Assembly (NCBI GenBank): GCA_016735415.1 | Contig: JAERRP010000040.1 | Location: 1-6,697, forward strand | Direction of reading: 5' to 3' | DNA length: 6,697 nucleotides | DNA from: Desulfobacterales bacterium | GTDB taxonomy: Bacteria; Desulfobacterota; Desulfobacteria; Desulfobacterales; UBA5852 | Shown: positions 1 through 6,697 of the stretch, in pieces | Numbering within the stretch: position 1 is the stretch's first letter | Layout: each line of letters begins with the position of its first letter | The notes under the pieces: generated by a model | What the model saw: only the letters and a program-made list of their open reading frames with translations | Databases searched by the model: none | Told to the model about the DNA's origin: nothing | Translations under genes and position numbers: made by a program

Positions 1-515
1 AGCTTGTATTTGATTTCGATAAAGCTGAGGCCTTCGTCCGATTCCAGCCGCATGCGATAGCTCTCAGCCTTGATCATGCGGTTGACGCTGAAATGCCTTC
101 CGTAATCCCTTAAAAAGGGAATGTATTCAATACGGGTCAACCATTCAGCGTTATTTACGAGCTGGGCTTTATCATCACTGAAGTCGATAAAACGACTCAG
201 TTGCTTTTTCAGGGCCACGACATTTTTTTTCACATCCTCAATGGTCAGGATCTGCCGCATCTCCATTTTACCACTCGGGTCACCAACCAGTCCCGTACCG
301 CCCCCCACCAGCGCAATCGGCCGGTGTCCATTGCGCTGCATGTGGGCCAGGGCCATGATCGGCACCAAACTGCCAATATGAAGGCTGGATGCCGTAGGGT
401 CAAAACCGATATAGCAGGACACCGGGCCACTATTGACGTGGTCCCGCAGTTCCTGATCATGGGTTTTGTTCTCAACAAAACCACGCTCTTCCAGTATATC
501 GATAACATTTTTCAT
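1..515 (-). CDS. tyrS: Tyrosyl-tRNA synthetase, N-terminal part (runs off window)
   Basis: This is a class I aminoacyl-tRNA synthetase that activates tyrosine with ATP and charges tRNA-Tyr in the cytoplasm. The frame is open from the ATG at 515 to the window edge and gives the first 171 residues of a family usually about 400-430 long. It shows Y35, the stretch GFDPTASSLHIGS (37-49) and GGGTGLVGDPSGK (71-83, with D79). These match the tyrosine- and ATP-site residues Y34, D38 and D78 of the Bacillus enzyme, so I prefer this start. An in-frame ATG at 557 would add 14 residues, and neither start has a strong ribosome binding site. A second conserved block, YGRHFSVNRMIKAES, lies near residues 138-152. 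The HIGH signature reads HIGS. The gene lies 74 nt downstream of rny and is probably co-transcribed with it. The C-terminal KMSKS loop and S4-like domain are outside the window. Confidence 0.96.
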   Translation of the reverse strand, partial: MKNVIDILEERGFVENKTHDQELRDHVNSGPVSCYIGFDPTASSLHIGSLVPIMALAHMQRNGHRPIALVGGGTGLVGDPSGKMEMRQILTIEDVKKNVVALKKQLSRFIDFSDDKAQLVNNAEWLTRIEYIPFLRDYGRHFSVNRMIKAESYRMRLESDEGLSFIEIKYK

Positions 516-589
516 CGTGTTTAATTTCCGACCTGTTTTTTCAATTTCAGTACCCATGGTGTTCCGTCGGCGGCCCGCAAACCGCCACC

Positions 590-2149
590 TTATTTGTTTG
601 CGTATTCGACGGCCCGTGTTTCACGAATGACGGTGACTTTGATTTGACCGGGGAAGGTCAGCGCTTCTTCGATTTTTTTTACGATATCACGACTCAGCAA
701 TACCGCCTGCTCATCAGAAATGATATTGCTTTCAACGATAACCCGCAATTCACGCCCGGCCTGAATCGCATAGGTATTGCCGACGCCTTCAAACGATTTG
801 GCGATACCCTCCAAATCTTCCAACCGTTTGATATAGTTTTCCAACAGTTCTTTGCGCGCCCCGGGGCGGGCACCGGATAGACTGTCGGCCGCTTGGACCA
901 ACAGGGCATAGACACTGCTGGGCGGCACGTCCTCATGATGTGCCGCAATGGCATGGACGACCTTGGATGATTCCCCCATTTTCTTGGCTAATTTTGAACC
1001 GATCAAGGCATGGGGCCCCTCGACTTCATGGTCGATGGCTTTGCCGATATCGTGAAGCAGCCCCATGCGGCGCGCCAGCTTTTGATTCAAATTGAGTTCC
1101 GCAGCCATAATGCCTGCTAGAAATCCGACTTCGACGCTATGCTGCAAAACGTTCTGGGCATAGGAAGTTCTAAATTTGAGCTTCCCCAGATGCCGGATCA
1201 GATCATTGTTGAGATTATGCACCCCGAGTTCAAAAGCAGCCTGTTCGCCCGCCTCCTTGATGGTTTTTTCCACTTCCTGGGTTACCTTTTTGACGACATC
1301 CTCAATACGGGCCGGATGAATGCGACCGTCAGCAATCAAGCGCATCAACGACAGCCGGGCTATTTCGCGCCGAACCGGATTAAAACCGGACAATATAACG
1401 GCTTCGGGGGTGTCATCAATGATCAGATCAATTCCTGTAGCCGCCTCAAGGGCGCGGATGTTGCGACCTTCACGGCCAATGATCCGGCCCTTCATTTCGT
1501 CACTGGGCAGTTGCACCACGGATACGGTCCGTTCCGCCACAAAATCGCCGGCATAGCGTTGAATCGCGGTGGCCGTAATTTTTTTGGCTTTTTTTTCAGC
1601 GTCTTCCTTGGCCTCGTTTTCGATCCGCTTGATCAGTTTGGCGCCTTCATAACGGGCCTCATTCTCCATGGCGCGCAGCAGTAAATCTTTGGCCTGGTCA
1701 GCGGTCAGACCGGAAATTTTCTCAAGCTGTTGTTTCTGTTCCTCAATAAGATGGTTGTACTTGTTTTCCTTTTCCTGGATACGATTCTCACGCTTGGTAA
1801 GCCTTCGCTCCCTATGACCGATATCACCTTCCCGCTTATCGAGCTGCTCGGTTTTACGGTCGAAAACCTCTTCCTTCTGCATCAACCGCATCTCGCGGTC
1901 TTTCAATTCCCGACGCATTTCTTTGATTTCACTGTCGAACTCACTTTTCATTCTGAAAAGCGAGTCCTTGGCCTCGATTTTGGCTTCCTTCAGTAACGTG
2001 TTGGCGGATCGATGGGCGTCCTTAAACACTTTGGCAGCCTCATCCTCCACCGCCTTGATGTTTTGGGCCGATATTTTCCCTTTAACCCAAAATGCAATGG
2101 CGAAACCGAGGGCGAATAACACCCCACCAACCAGGATATATTCGATCAT
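590..2149 (-). CDS. rny: Ribonuclease Y, membrane-anchored endoribonuclease
   Basis: RNase Y is a metal-dependent endoribonuclease that starts mRNA decay and RNA maturation from the inner face of the membrane. The 519-residue product matches the usual length of about 520. Residues 3-22 form one hydrophobic membrane helix. Residues 25-185 are a highly charged coiled coil. A KH RNA-binding domain follows, with the loop GRIIGREG at 221-228. The HD phosphohydrolase domain shows QHSVE (H337), LLHDIGK (HD at 366-367), HEVEGPH (374-380), AHHEDVPP (403-410) and [14 protein letters not shown] (421-434, with D422). All expected metal-binding residues are present. The ATG start is fixed by AGGAGG at 2156-2161, 6 nt upstream. 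The gene lies between a long non-coding spacer downstream of 6S RNA and tyrS. Expression may come from the upstream zapB promoter or from a promoter in that spacer; I see only a weak candidate, TTGTTT-N17-TAAATA, just before the gene. Confidence 0.98.
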   Translation of the reverse strand: MIEYILVGGVLFALGFAIAFWVKGKISAQNIKAVEDEAAKVFKDAHRSANTLLKEAKIEAKDSLFRMKSEFDSEIKEMRRELKDREMRLMQKEEVFDRKTEQLDKREGDIGHRERRLTKRENRIQEKENKYNHLIEEQKQQLEKISGLTADQAKDLLLRAMENEARYEGAKLIKRIENEAKEDAEKKAKKITATAIQRYAGDFVAERTVSVVQLPSDEMKGRIIGREGRNIRALEAATGIDLIIDDTPEAVILSGFNPVRREIARLSLMRLIADGRIHPARIEDVVKKVTQEVEKTIKEAGEQAAFELGVHNLNNDLIRHLGKLKFRTSYAQNVLQHSVEVGFLAGIMAAELNLNQKLARRMGLLHDIGKAIDHEVEGPHALIGSKLAKKMGESSKVVHAIAAHHEDVPPSSVYALLVQAADSLSGARPGARKELLENYIKRLEDLEGIAKSFEGVGNTYAIQAGRELRVIVESNIISDEQAVLLSRDIVKKIEEALTFPGQIKVTVIRETRAVEYANK

Positions 2150-2191
2150 TAACTTCCTCCTATTTTATCTTATTTAGGCGATGCGCCCTGT

Positions 2192-2570
2192 TTAAACAAA
2201 GGCGGCACCGTTAAGCGGATCAAAAGAGCTCCCGCCCCAAGGGACGAAATCTCTACAAATTCCCTCCGAAAAACGCCACGGGCAGCTTTTGGGCATTATC
2301 CAATCCGGAATATTACCGAACAGGAGCAATCGCGCTGTTCGCAGATTGCCCAAAGGATCCATGCCCAACGGGCAGAGCAATGGCACCTTACTGGCACCGG
2401 GTACAGCCCCCATCAAAAGGGATTTCGGATATTTACCTGACCGAAGGGAAAAATGGCGCAATTCCCAGTTATAGGAATTCAGAGGAAGGTTTAAGGTCTG
2501 CGAAGAACGGTAAGGCAACCGCGGCAATACCCCTCAAACGAGGGAAAAGTTCCGGTTGCGATTGGGTTGA
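2192..2570 (-). other. Long 6S-rny spacer with inverted repeats, no convincing gene
   Basis: About 380 nt separate the end of 6S RNA from the rny leader. A minus-strand frame is open for 111 codons (2527-2192) from a TTG. It has no properly spaced ribosome binding site, no domain I recognise and mixed codon use, so I do not call it a gene. The minus strand holds several self-complementary stretches. A hairpin at 2531-2544 pairs CCCTC with GAGGG. AATTCC/GGAATT lies at 2460-2479 and TTCGG/CCGAA at 2424-2445. A 13-nt TGCCC/GGGCA element lies at 2362-2374. A nine-pair hairpin with one bulged base spans 2326-2349. TTTGGGCA/TGCCCAAA (arms 2347-2354 and 2288-2295) encloses that hairpin. The region may be an unrecognised structured RNA, a long leader of rny, or decayed sequence. 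The 5-formyltetrahydrofolate cyclo-ligase gene that follows 6S in enterobacteria is not visible here. Confidence 0.35.
2226..2253 (-). terminator. Terminator-like hairpin upstream of rny
   Basis: Read on the minus strand, the 12-nt arm GAGATTTCGTCC (2253-2242) pairs with GGGCGGGAGCTC (2237-2226) around a CTTG loop. Eleven of 12 positions pair, three of them as G-U wobbles, with one A-G mismatch. The stem is followed at once by TTTTG (2225-2221). The GC-rich stem and short U run resemble an intrinsic terminator or attenuator, 72 nt before the rny start. The four-base U run is short, so termination may be partial. It could end a long 6S-derived transcript and set rny on a separate level of expression. 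Alternatively it may be only a stabilising hairpin in the rny leader. Confidence 0.4.
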
Positions 2571-2757
2571 GGAACCCCCTGCACTGTGCCGTGTTGGCAG
2601 TTCTTTGAACCATGGGTCCAAAGGGGGGGGCCATATGGAATCATTAGGCTTTTCTGTACAAGCAGAACTTGCTCACCGAAACCAGGGACAGCTCCCATAT
2701 TATGAATTGTTGGGTCAAAGAGTTACTTTCAATCACGAACACGGCAGGGGGAATCGG
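2571..2757 (-). ncRNA. ssrS: 6S RNA
   Basis: 6S RNA mimics an open promoter and sequesters housekeeping RNA polymerase holoenzyme, mostly in stationary phase. The call rests on sequence and fold, read on the minus strand. The closing stem pairs CCCCCTGC (2751-2744) with GCAGGGGG (2582-2575) and continues through CGTGTT/AACACG. GGTGAGCA is followed by a TTCTG/CAGAA hairpin and then AAGCCT, as in the Escherichia coli RNA. A nine-pair hairpin, CTTTGGACC/GGTTCAAAG, precedes AACTGCC and corresponds to the E. coli CUUGAACC/GGUUCAAG element. The length of about 187 nt matches the usual 180-190. The position just downstream of zapA is the conserved proteobacterial context. The ends are estimated from the stem and could be off by several bases. 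A 7-bp direct repeat AATCGGT (2752-2758, 2761-2767, plus-strand reading) overlaps the 5' end. I see no clear dedicated promoter, so processing from a zapA read-through transcript is possible. Confidence 0.9.
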
Positions 2758-2876
2758 TCTAATCGGTGACCTGAACACCTCTTACCGGAAGAAAAGCATC
2801 GACGGATTGGCGCATTGGCATTGATTTCTAGTCAGGGGCGATGCGTCCGTTGGACAATGAATCGTTACCCCGCCCT

Positions 2877-3200
2877 TCACCCGGCGACAGGCCCTTGCCT
2901 GGCCATGGGGTGACCACTGCTTTCCAAAAGGCTGTATAGCCTTTCAGTTTGTTCCGATATGCGATTGGACATTTCAGTCAACTGTTGTTTGAGGTGCATA
3001 TGCTCGCTGCTGATATTCAAAGCGGCCTGCAACAATAGGACAAATTGACTGTTACCCGCCAGACTGCTGCTCTGGCCGGCATCTATTTTTCGCACTTCCT
3101 GCGTCAGGAATTCGGCAACTACCTTGGGATCGGTTATCCCGGCATCGGCTTTAAATGTGTAGGATTGCCCAAACACATCTATGGTGATCAATTGTTCCAA
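2877..3200 (-). CDS. zapA: Cell division protein ZapA
   Basis: ZapA binds and cross-links FtsZ protofilaments, stabilising the Z ring at midcell. The 107-residue product has the family layout. A short N-terminal strand region reads ITIDVFGQSYTFKAD (5-19). A helix follows (about 25-40), then the characteristic LLQAALNISSEHMHLKQQL (56-74), which leads into a C-terminal dimerising coiled coil to about residue 93. The tail is short and Gly/Pro-rich. The start is TTG at 3200. The frame has no ATG in the 42-nt gap after the upstream gene, and the encoded MEQLITIDVFG is a typical ZapA N-terminus. The ribosome binding site is weak. Its close upstream partner is the ZapB-like gene, and 6S RNA follows about 120 nt downstream. 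Confidence 0.93.
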   Translation of the reverse strand: MEQLITIDVFGQSYTFKADAGITDPKVVAEFLTQEVRKIDAGQSSSLAGNSQFVLLLQAALNISSEHMHLKQQLTEMSNRISEQTERLYSLLESSGHPMARQGPVAG

Positions 3201-3242
3201 ATAACAAACCCAGCCGTATGCATTATGCTTGCAAAGCAGAAA

Positions 3243-3488
3243 TCAGTCCTGCGCTTCCGTGATATCCTCAAGGCGTTTGAGCAGATTGTCGATACGGGAA
3301 CGAATCTGCGCCTTCTCCTCCGTGCCCCTCTGTTCTGCCTCTACCTTCTTTCGAAGTTCCTCCTCTAATTTTTCAACTCTGGATATCAGTTCTCTATTTT
3401 GGGTTTCTTTCTCCCTGCAAATTTGAATAAGATCTTCCAGCCTTTTTTCAATGGCTTCAAACTGCTTCAGAATATTTCCATCCTCCAA
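3243..3488 (-). CDS. zapB: ZapB-like small coiled-coil division protein
   Basis: This 81-residue, highly charged protein is predicted to be almost entirely one coiled coil, with leucine and isoleucine at heptad spacing from about residue 7 to 76. The pattern FEAIEKRLEDLI near the start and IRSRIDNLLKRLEDI near the end resembles ZapB, which is also about 81 residues in E. coli. ZapB self-assembles and joins the Z ring through ZapA. Position immediately upstream of zapA supports that role. Coiled coils converge easily, so the name rests on context plus length and is less certain than zapA. The start is TTG at 3488, preceded by GAGAGG with 6-nt spacing. The ATG a few bases downstream is in another frame and reaches a stop after four codons. 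A good promoter lies just upstream. Confidence 0.75.
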   Translation of the reverse strand: MEDGNILKQFEAIEKRLEDLIQICREKETQNRELISRVEKLEEELRKKVEAEQRGTEEKAQIRSRIDNLLKRLEDITEAQD

Positions 3489-3494
3489 AGCGCA

Positions 3495-3500
3495 CCTCTC
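3495..3500 (-). promoter_or_regulatory. Ribosome binding site deciding the TTG start of the zapB-like gene
   Basis: GAGAGG on the minus strand lies 6 nt before TTG 3488. A second purine-rich site, GGAGG, lies directly against an ATG at 3480 (spacing zero). That ATG frame gives only Met-Glu-Ile-Phe-stop, so the TTG is the credible start. Confidence 0.6.
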
Positions 3501-3513
3501 GCAATTCTAGTTA

Positions 3514-3542
3514 GTATTATATGTTAGGAAAATTAAAGTCAA
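3514..3542 (-). promoter_or_regulatory. Sigma70-like promoter for the zapB-zapA-6S unit
   Basis: Reading the minus strand, a -35 box TTGACT (3542-3537) is followed by TATAAT (3521-3516) with a 15-bp spacer, or by TAATAC (3519-3514) with the preferred 17-bp spacer. The DNA between and around them is AT-rich. Transcription would start near 3505-3508, giving a leader of about 20 nt before the zapB-like TTG. The position between the atp terminator and the first division gene is where a new transcription unit must begin. Confidence 0.65.
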
Positions 3543-3574
3543 GCCATATCCCTATGGAATTTCTCAATAATTAC

Positions 3575-3627
3575 CCGATGATGATGCAATGGCCCTAAAT
3601 CCGATGATGAATGCAACAGGGGTAAAT
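3575..3627. repeat. Tandem imperfect direct repeat upstream of the division-gene promoter
   Basis: Two directly adjoining units, 3575-3600 (26 bp) and 3601-3627 (27 bp), share CCGATGATG, then ATGCAA, then TAAAT, with a one-base insertion and a divergent GC-rich centre. About 21 of 27 positions agree. The pair begins some 33 bp upstream of the -35 box of the zapB promoter, a position suited to a regulator binding site. It may equally be a neutral local duplication between terminator and promoter. Confidence 0.6.
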
Positions 3628-3634
3628 TCCCAGT

Positions 3635-3670
3635 AAAAAAAGCAGCCAAAAAAAATCGGGCTGCTTTTTT
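3635..3670 (-). terminator. Intrinsic terminator closing the atp operon
   Basis: On the minus strand GCAGCC and GGCTGC (3664-3659 and 3647-3642) form a six-pair stem, extended by A-U pairs, around an 11-nt T-rich loop. Seven T residues follow (3641-3635). It begins about 48 nt after the atpC stop. The plus strand also reads as hairpin plus T tract, so the element could act in both directions, but no plus-strand gene points into it. Confidence 0.88.
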
Positions 3671-3717
3671 ACCTTAGAATGGGGTACGGTCAATCCACAA
3701 TTTCACACCGATTGTCT

Positions 3718-4128
3718 TTACCCCCTGGTTCCAGCCAGCATGACGCGGGCCAGGGCACGATCCAAAGAGGCCTTGGCACGCTGGTAATCCATATCTTCCG
3801 TTTTGGTTTCGATACGTTTCTCGGCGCGTTCCTGGGCGGAACGCGCACGCTCGATATCGATATCGGAACGTTTTTCAGCGGATTCAGCCAGTACCGTGAC
3901 CTTATCCGGCAGGGCCTCGGCAAATCCCCCACTTACAAAGACATAACGTTCGGTTCCCTGGGTATCCGTATACCGGATGGTTCCCAGTTTGAGCGAGGTC
4001 ATAAAGGGCGTATGGCCGACCAGAACACCGAACTCCCCCAACTCACCCGTCGCCACGATGATCTGAGCCTCTTCATTGACCACTTCCTTTTGCGGGGGCA
4101 CAACTTCCAGTCGCATGTTTCCAGCCAT
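3718..4128 (-). CDS. atpC: F-type ATP synthase epsilon subunit
   Basis: Epsilon is part of the central rotor stalk of F1. It couples gamma to the membrane c ring, and its C-terminal helices can inhibit ATP hydrolysis. The 136-residue product has the normal two-part form. The N-terminal beta-sandwich domain (about 4-86) contains GELGEFGVLVGHTPFMTSLKLG-type sequence at 28-49 and YVFVSGGFAE at 62-71. The C-terminal helical hairpin (88-132) ends in AKASLDRALARVMLAG. The ATG has GAGGGG 5 nt upstream (4134-4139). The gene starts 17 nt after the atpD stop, consistent with co-transcription, and is the last gene of the operon before the terminator at 3635-3670. Confidence 0.97.
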   Translation of the reverse strand: MAGNMRLEVVPPQKEVVNEEAQIIVATGELGEFGVLVGHTPFMTSLKLGTIRYTDTQGTERYVFVSGGFAEALPDKVTVLAESAEKRSDIDIERARSAQERAEKRIETKTEDMDYQRAKASLDRALARVMLAGTRG

Positions 4129-4145
4129 AATATCCCCTCTATTGA

Positions 4146-5561
<1,416 letters not shown>

Positions 5562-5597
5562 CTATTCCTCCTGTTGTCGCTATCGCAAAAATTTCAT

Positions 5598-6488
5598 TTA
5601 GCCCTTTAACGCCTCGGCGCCGCCGACGATATCCATCAAGTCTGCCGTAATGGCGGTCTGACGGGCTTTATTGTAAGCCAGGGTAAGGTTATCGATCATG
5701 TCATTACAAGCCTTGGTGGCGTTATCCATGGCCGTCATGCGGGCGGCATGCTCACTGGTGGATGTTTCCAGAAGTGCGCTGTAAATCTGCACGTAAACAT
5801 TTCGCGGCAGCAATTCGCCCAGCAGTTCGTCAACGCTCGGCTCACAGATGTGCTCGGCCTGATAGAGCTGATCGCCGGCCTCTTCCGCTTCTCCCGTTTC
5901 AATGGGCGGGATAGGCAGAAGCTGCTGAACGCCAGGCACCTGCTTTCCCATGTTGATGAACTCAGCGTAGATCACATAAACCTCATCGTATTCCCCACTG
6001 AGAAATCCATCCACCAGCTGGCGGCCGGAAGTGGAGGCCACGCTGAAATCAAAAGTCGCCCCCACAACACCCAGGTATTCCGTCCGGATGTCCATTTTTC
6101 CCTTTCGGCTCCAATCACGCCCCTTCTTACCAAAATTGGTAAAGGAAAAAACCACATCTTCGCCGGCCTTTTCCTTAATCAATGCTTCGGCTTTTTCAAT
6201 CAGGTTCATGTTGAAGCCGCCGCAGAGCCCGCGATCGGAGGTGCACACAACGACATGAATCTTATTGACCACCTCTCTGGGGATCAGCAGGGGACTGGCT
6301 TCTTCGCCCGCCTTTTCCGCCAAGCTGCCGAGCACTTCCGCAAACTTGCCGGCATAGGGTCGGAAGGCATCCAGACTCTGCTGCGCACCGCGCAGCCGCG
6401 AAGTTGCCACCATGTTCATGGCTTTGGTGATCTGCTTGGTTTTTTTAACGGCTTTTATTTTCAGTTCAACGTCTTTTAGTGTTGGCAT
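5598..6488 (-). CDS. atpG: F-type ATP synthase gamma subunit
   Basis: Gamma is the asymmetric central shaft that rotates inside the alpha3-beta3 ring. The 296-residue product is slightly longer than the usual 285-290. The N-terminal shaft helix carries ITKAMNMVATSRLRGAQ (20-36). The Rossmann-like middle domain has SDRGLCGGFN (84-93). The C-terminal helix contains the conserved AARMTAMDNATKACNDMI (248-265) and ends in NKARQTAITADLMDIVGG (273-290). Both helices expected to form the coiled-coil shaft are intact. An insert rich in Glu and Pro near 190-210 (PIPPIETGEAEEAGDQ) accounts for some extra length. The ATG at 6488 gives the family-like MPTLKDVELKIKAVKKTKQ. Its ribosome binding site is modest (CGGGATTAGGGT directly upstream). 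The gene lies 45 nt after atpA. Confidence 0.98.
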   Translation of the reverse strand: MPTLKDVELKIKAVKKTKQITKAMNMVATSRLRGAQQSLDAFRPYAGKFAEVLGSLAEKAGEEASPLLIPREVVNKIHVVVCTSDRGLCGGFNMNLIEKAEALIKEKAGEDVVFSFTNFGKKGRDWSRKGKMDIRTEYLGVVGATFDFSVASTSGRQLVDGFLSGEYDEVYVIYAEFINMGKQVPGVQQLLPIPPIETGEAEEAGDQLYQAEHICEPSVDELLGELLPRNVYVQIYSALLETSTSEHAARMTAMDNATKACNDMIDNLTLAYNKARQTAITADLMDIVGGAEALKG

Positions 6489-6533
6489 ACCCTAATCCCG
6501 TTTAACGTTAGCGGGTTTCAATCCCGAGCAGTC

Positions 6534-6697
6534 TCACTTGATGGTGTCTTTGAATTCATCGCCGTAAGCCGTCAGGGCTTCACCCATCAGTTTATCCAGA
6601 TCGTCGGTGATTTCCTGTTTTTCCTTCAGGCCGTCAAAAACCTGCGGGAAACGATCTTCGATAAACTTGTACAGGCCCGCCTCACTACCCCTAACAT
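6534..6697 (-). CDS. atpA: F-type ATP synthase alpha subunit, C-terminal end (partial)
   Basis: Only the last 53 complete codons are in the window, before a TGA at 6536-6534. The alpha subunit forms the regulatory, non-catalytic nucleotide sites of F1. The fragment EAGLYKFIEDRFPQVFDGLK, followed by a short helix ending DEFKDTIK, fits the C-terminal helical domain of alpha, and position before atpG confirms the identity. The first residues read Val-Arg-Gly-Ser-Glu, where alpha subunits usually have an aromatic residue just before this Glu. The edge sequence may therefore contain an error or a real substitution. Confidence 0.94.
   Translation of the reverse strand, partial: VRGSEAGLYKFIEDRFPQVFDGLKEKQEITDDLDKLMGEALTAYGDEFKDTIK

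Noticed and set aside
516..589. GGCGG/CCGCC inverted repeat (569-586) between rny and tyrS as a terminator
   Set aside because: No T tract follows, the loop is 8 nt, and tyrS begins only about 50 nt downstream, so read-through into tyrS is more likely.
2192..2527. Open minus-strand frame of 111 codons from a TTG in the 6S-rny spacer
   Set aside because: GAGGGG sits only 2 nt from the TTG, the product shows no recognisable domain or periodicity, codon use is unlike the neighbouring genes, and the same DNA is rich in inverted repeats.
2380..2769. Plus-strand open frame of about 129 codons across the 6S region
   Set aside because: It overlaps the 6S RNA antisense, its translation is low-complexity and unlike any known family, and no promoter or ribosome binding site supports it.
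2177..2848. Near-identical 12-mers GGCGATGCG(C/T)CC at 2177-2188 and 2837-2848 flanking the 6S and spacer block
   Set aside because: One such pair with a single mismatch is expected by chance roughly once per two regions of this size, and there are no other signs of an insertion or attachment site.
2758..2876. Dedicated promoter for 6S RNA in the zapA-6S gap
   Set aside because: No pair of boxes with acceptable spacing fits a start near 2757. The best -10-like string, GATTAG, matches only three of six bases and has no -35 partner.

Overview
All genes in this window lie on the minus strand. They are core housekeeping genes in moderate-GC DNA. F-type ATP synthase genes sit next to a zapB-like gene, zapA, 6S RNA, RNase Y and tyrosyl-tRNA synthetase. 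This order, plus a full-length RNase Y in a Gram-negative-type ZapA/6S context, suggests a deltaproteobacterium (Desulfobacterota, perhaps a Desulfobacterales-like sulfate reducer). That placement comes from gene content and protein flavour, not from a phylogeny. I see no mobile elements, CRISPR, tRNA, rRNA or phage genes.

In the direction of transcription (high to low coordinates), the window opens with the 3' end of atpA (6697-6534). It continues with atpG (6488-5598), atpD (5561-4146) and atpC (4128-3718). This is the canonical end of an atp operon, with spacers of 17-45 nt and good Shine-Dalgarno sites before atpD and atpC. A strong intrinsic terminator at 3635-3670 closes the operon.

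A 26/27-bp tandem imperfect repeat (3575-3627) and a sigma70-like promoter (3514-3542) follow. They appear to start a second unit: a small coiled-coil ZapB-like gene (3488-3243), zapA (3200-2877) and a 6S RNA (about 2757-2571). The two division genes both appear to use TTG starts. After 6S comes a spacer of nearly 400 nt with no convincing gene but several inverted repeats, ending in a terminator-like hairpin (2226-2253). Then come rny (2149-590) and the first 171 codons of tyrS (515 to the window edge).

Functionally, the first block makes the catalytic F1 head of ATP synthase. The second groups Z-ring assembly factors, the global RNA polymerase regulator 6S RNA, a membrane-anchored mRNA-decay endonuclease and a tRNA charging enzyme. 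I found no clearly new system. The places most worth a second look are the 6S-rny spacer, the tandem repeat upstream of the division promoter and the HIGS (rather than HIGH) motif in TyrRS.
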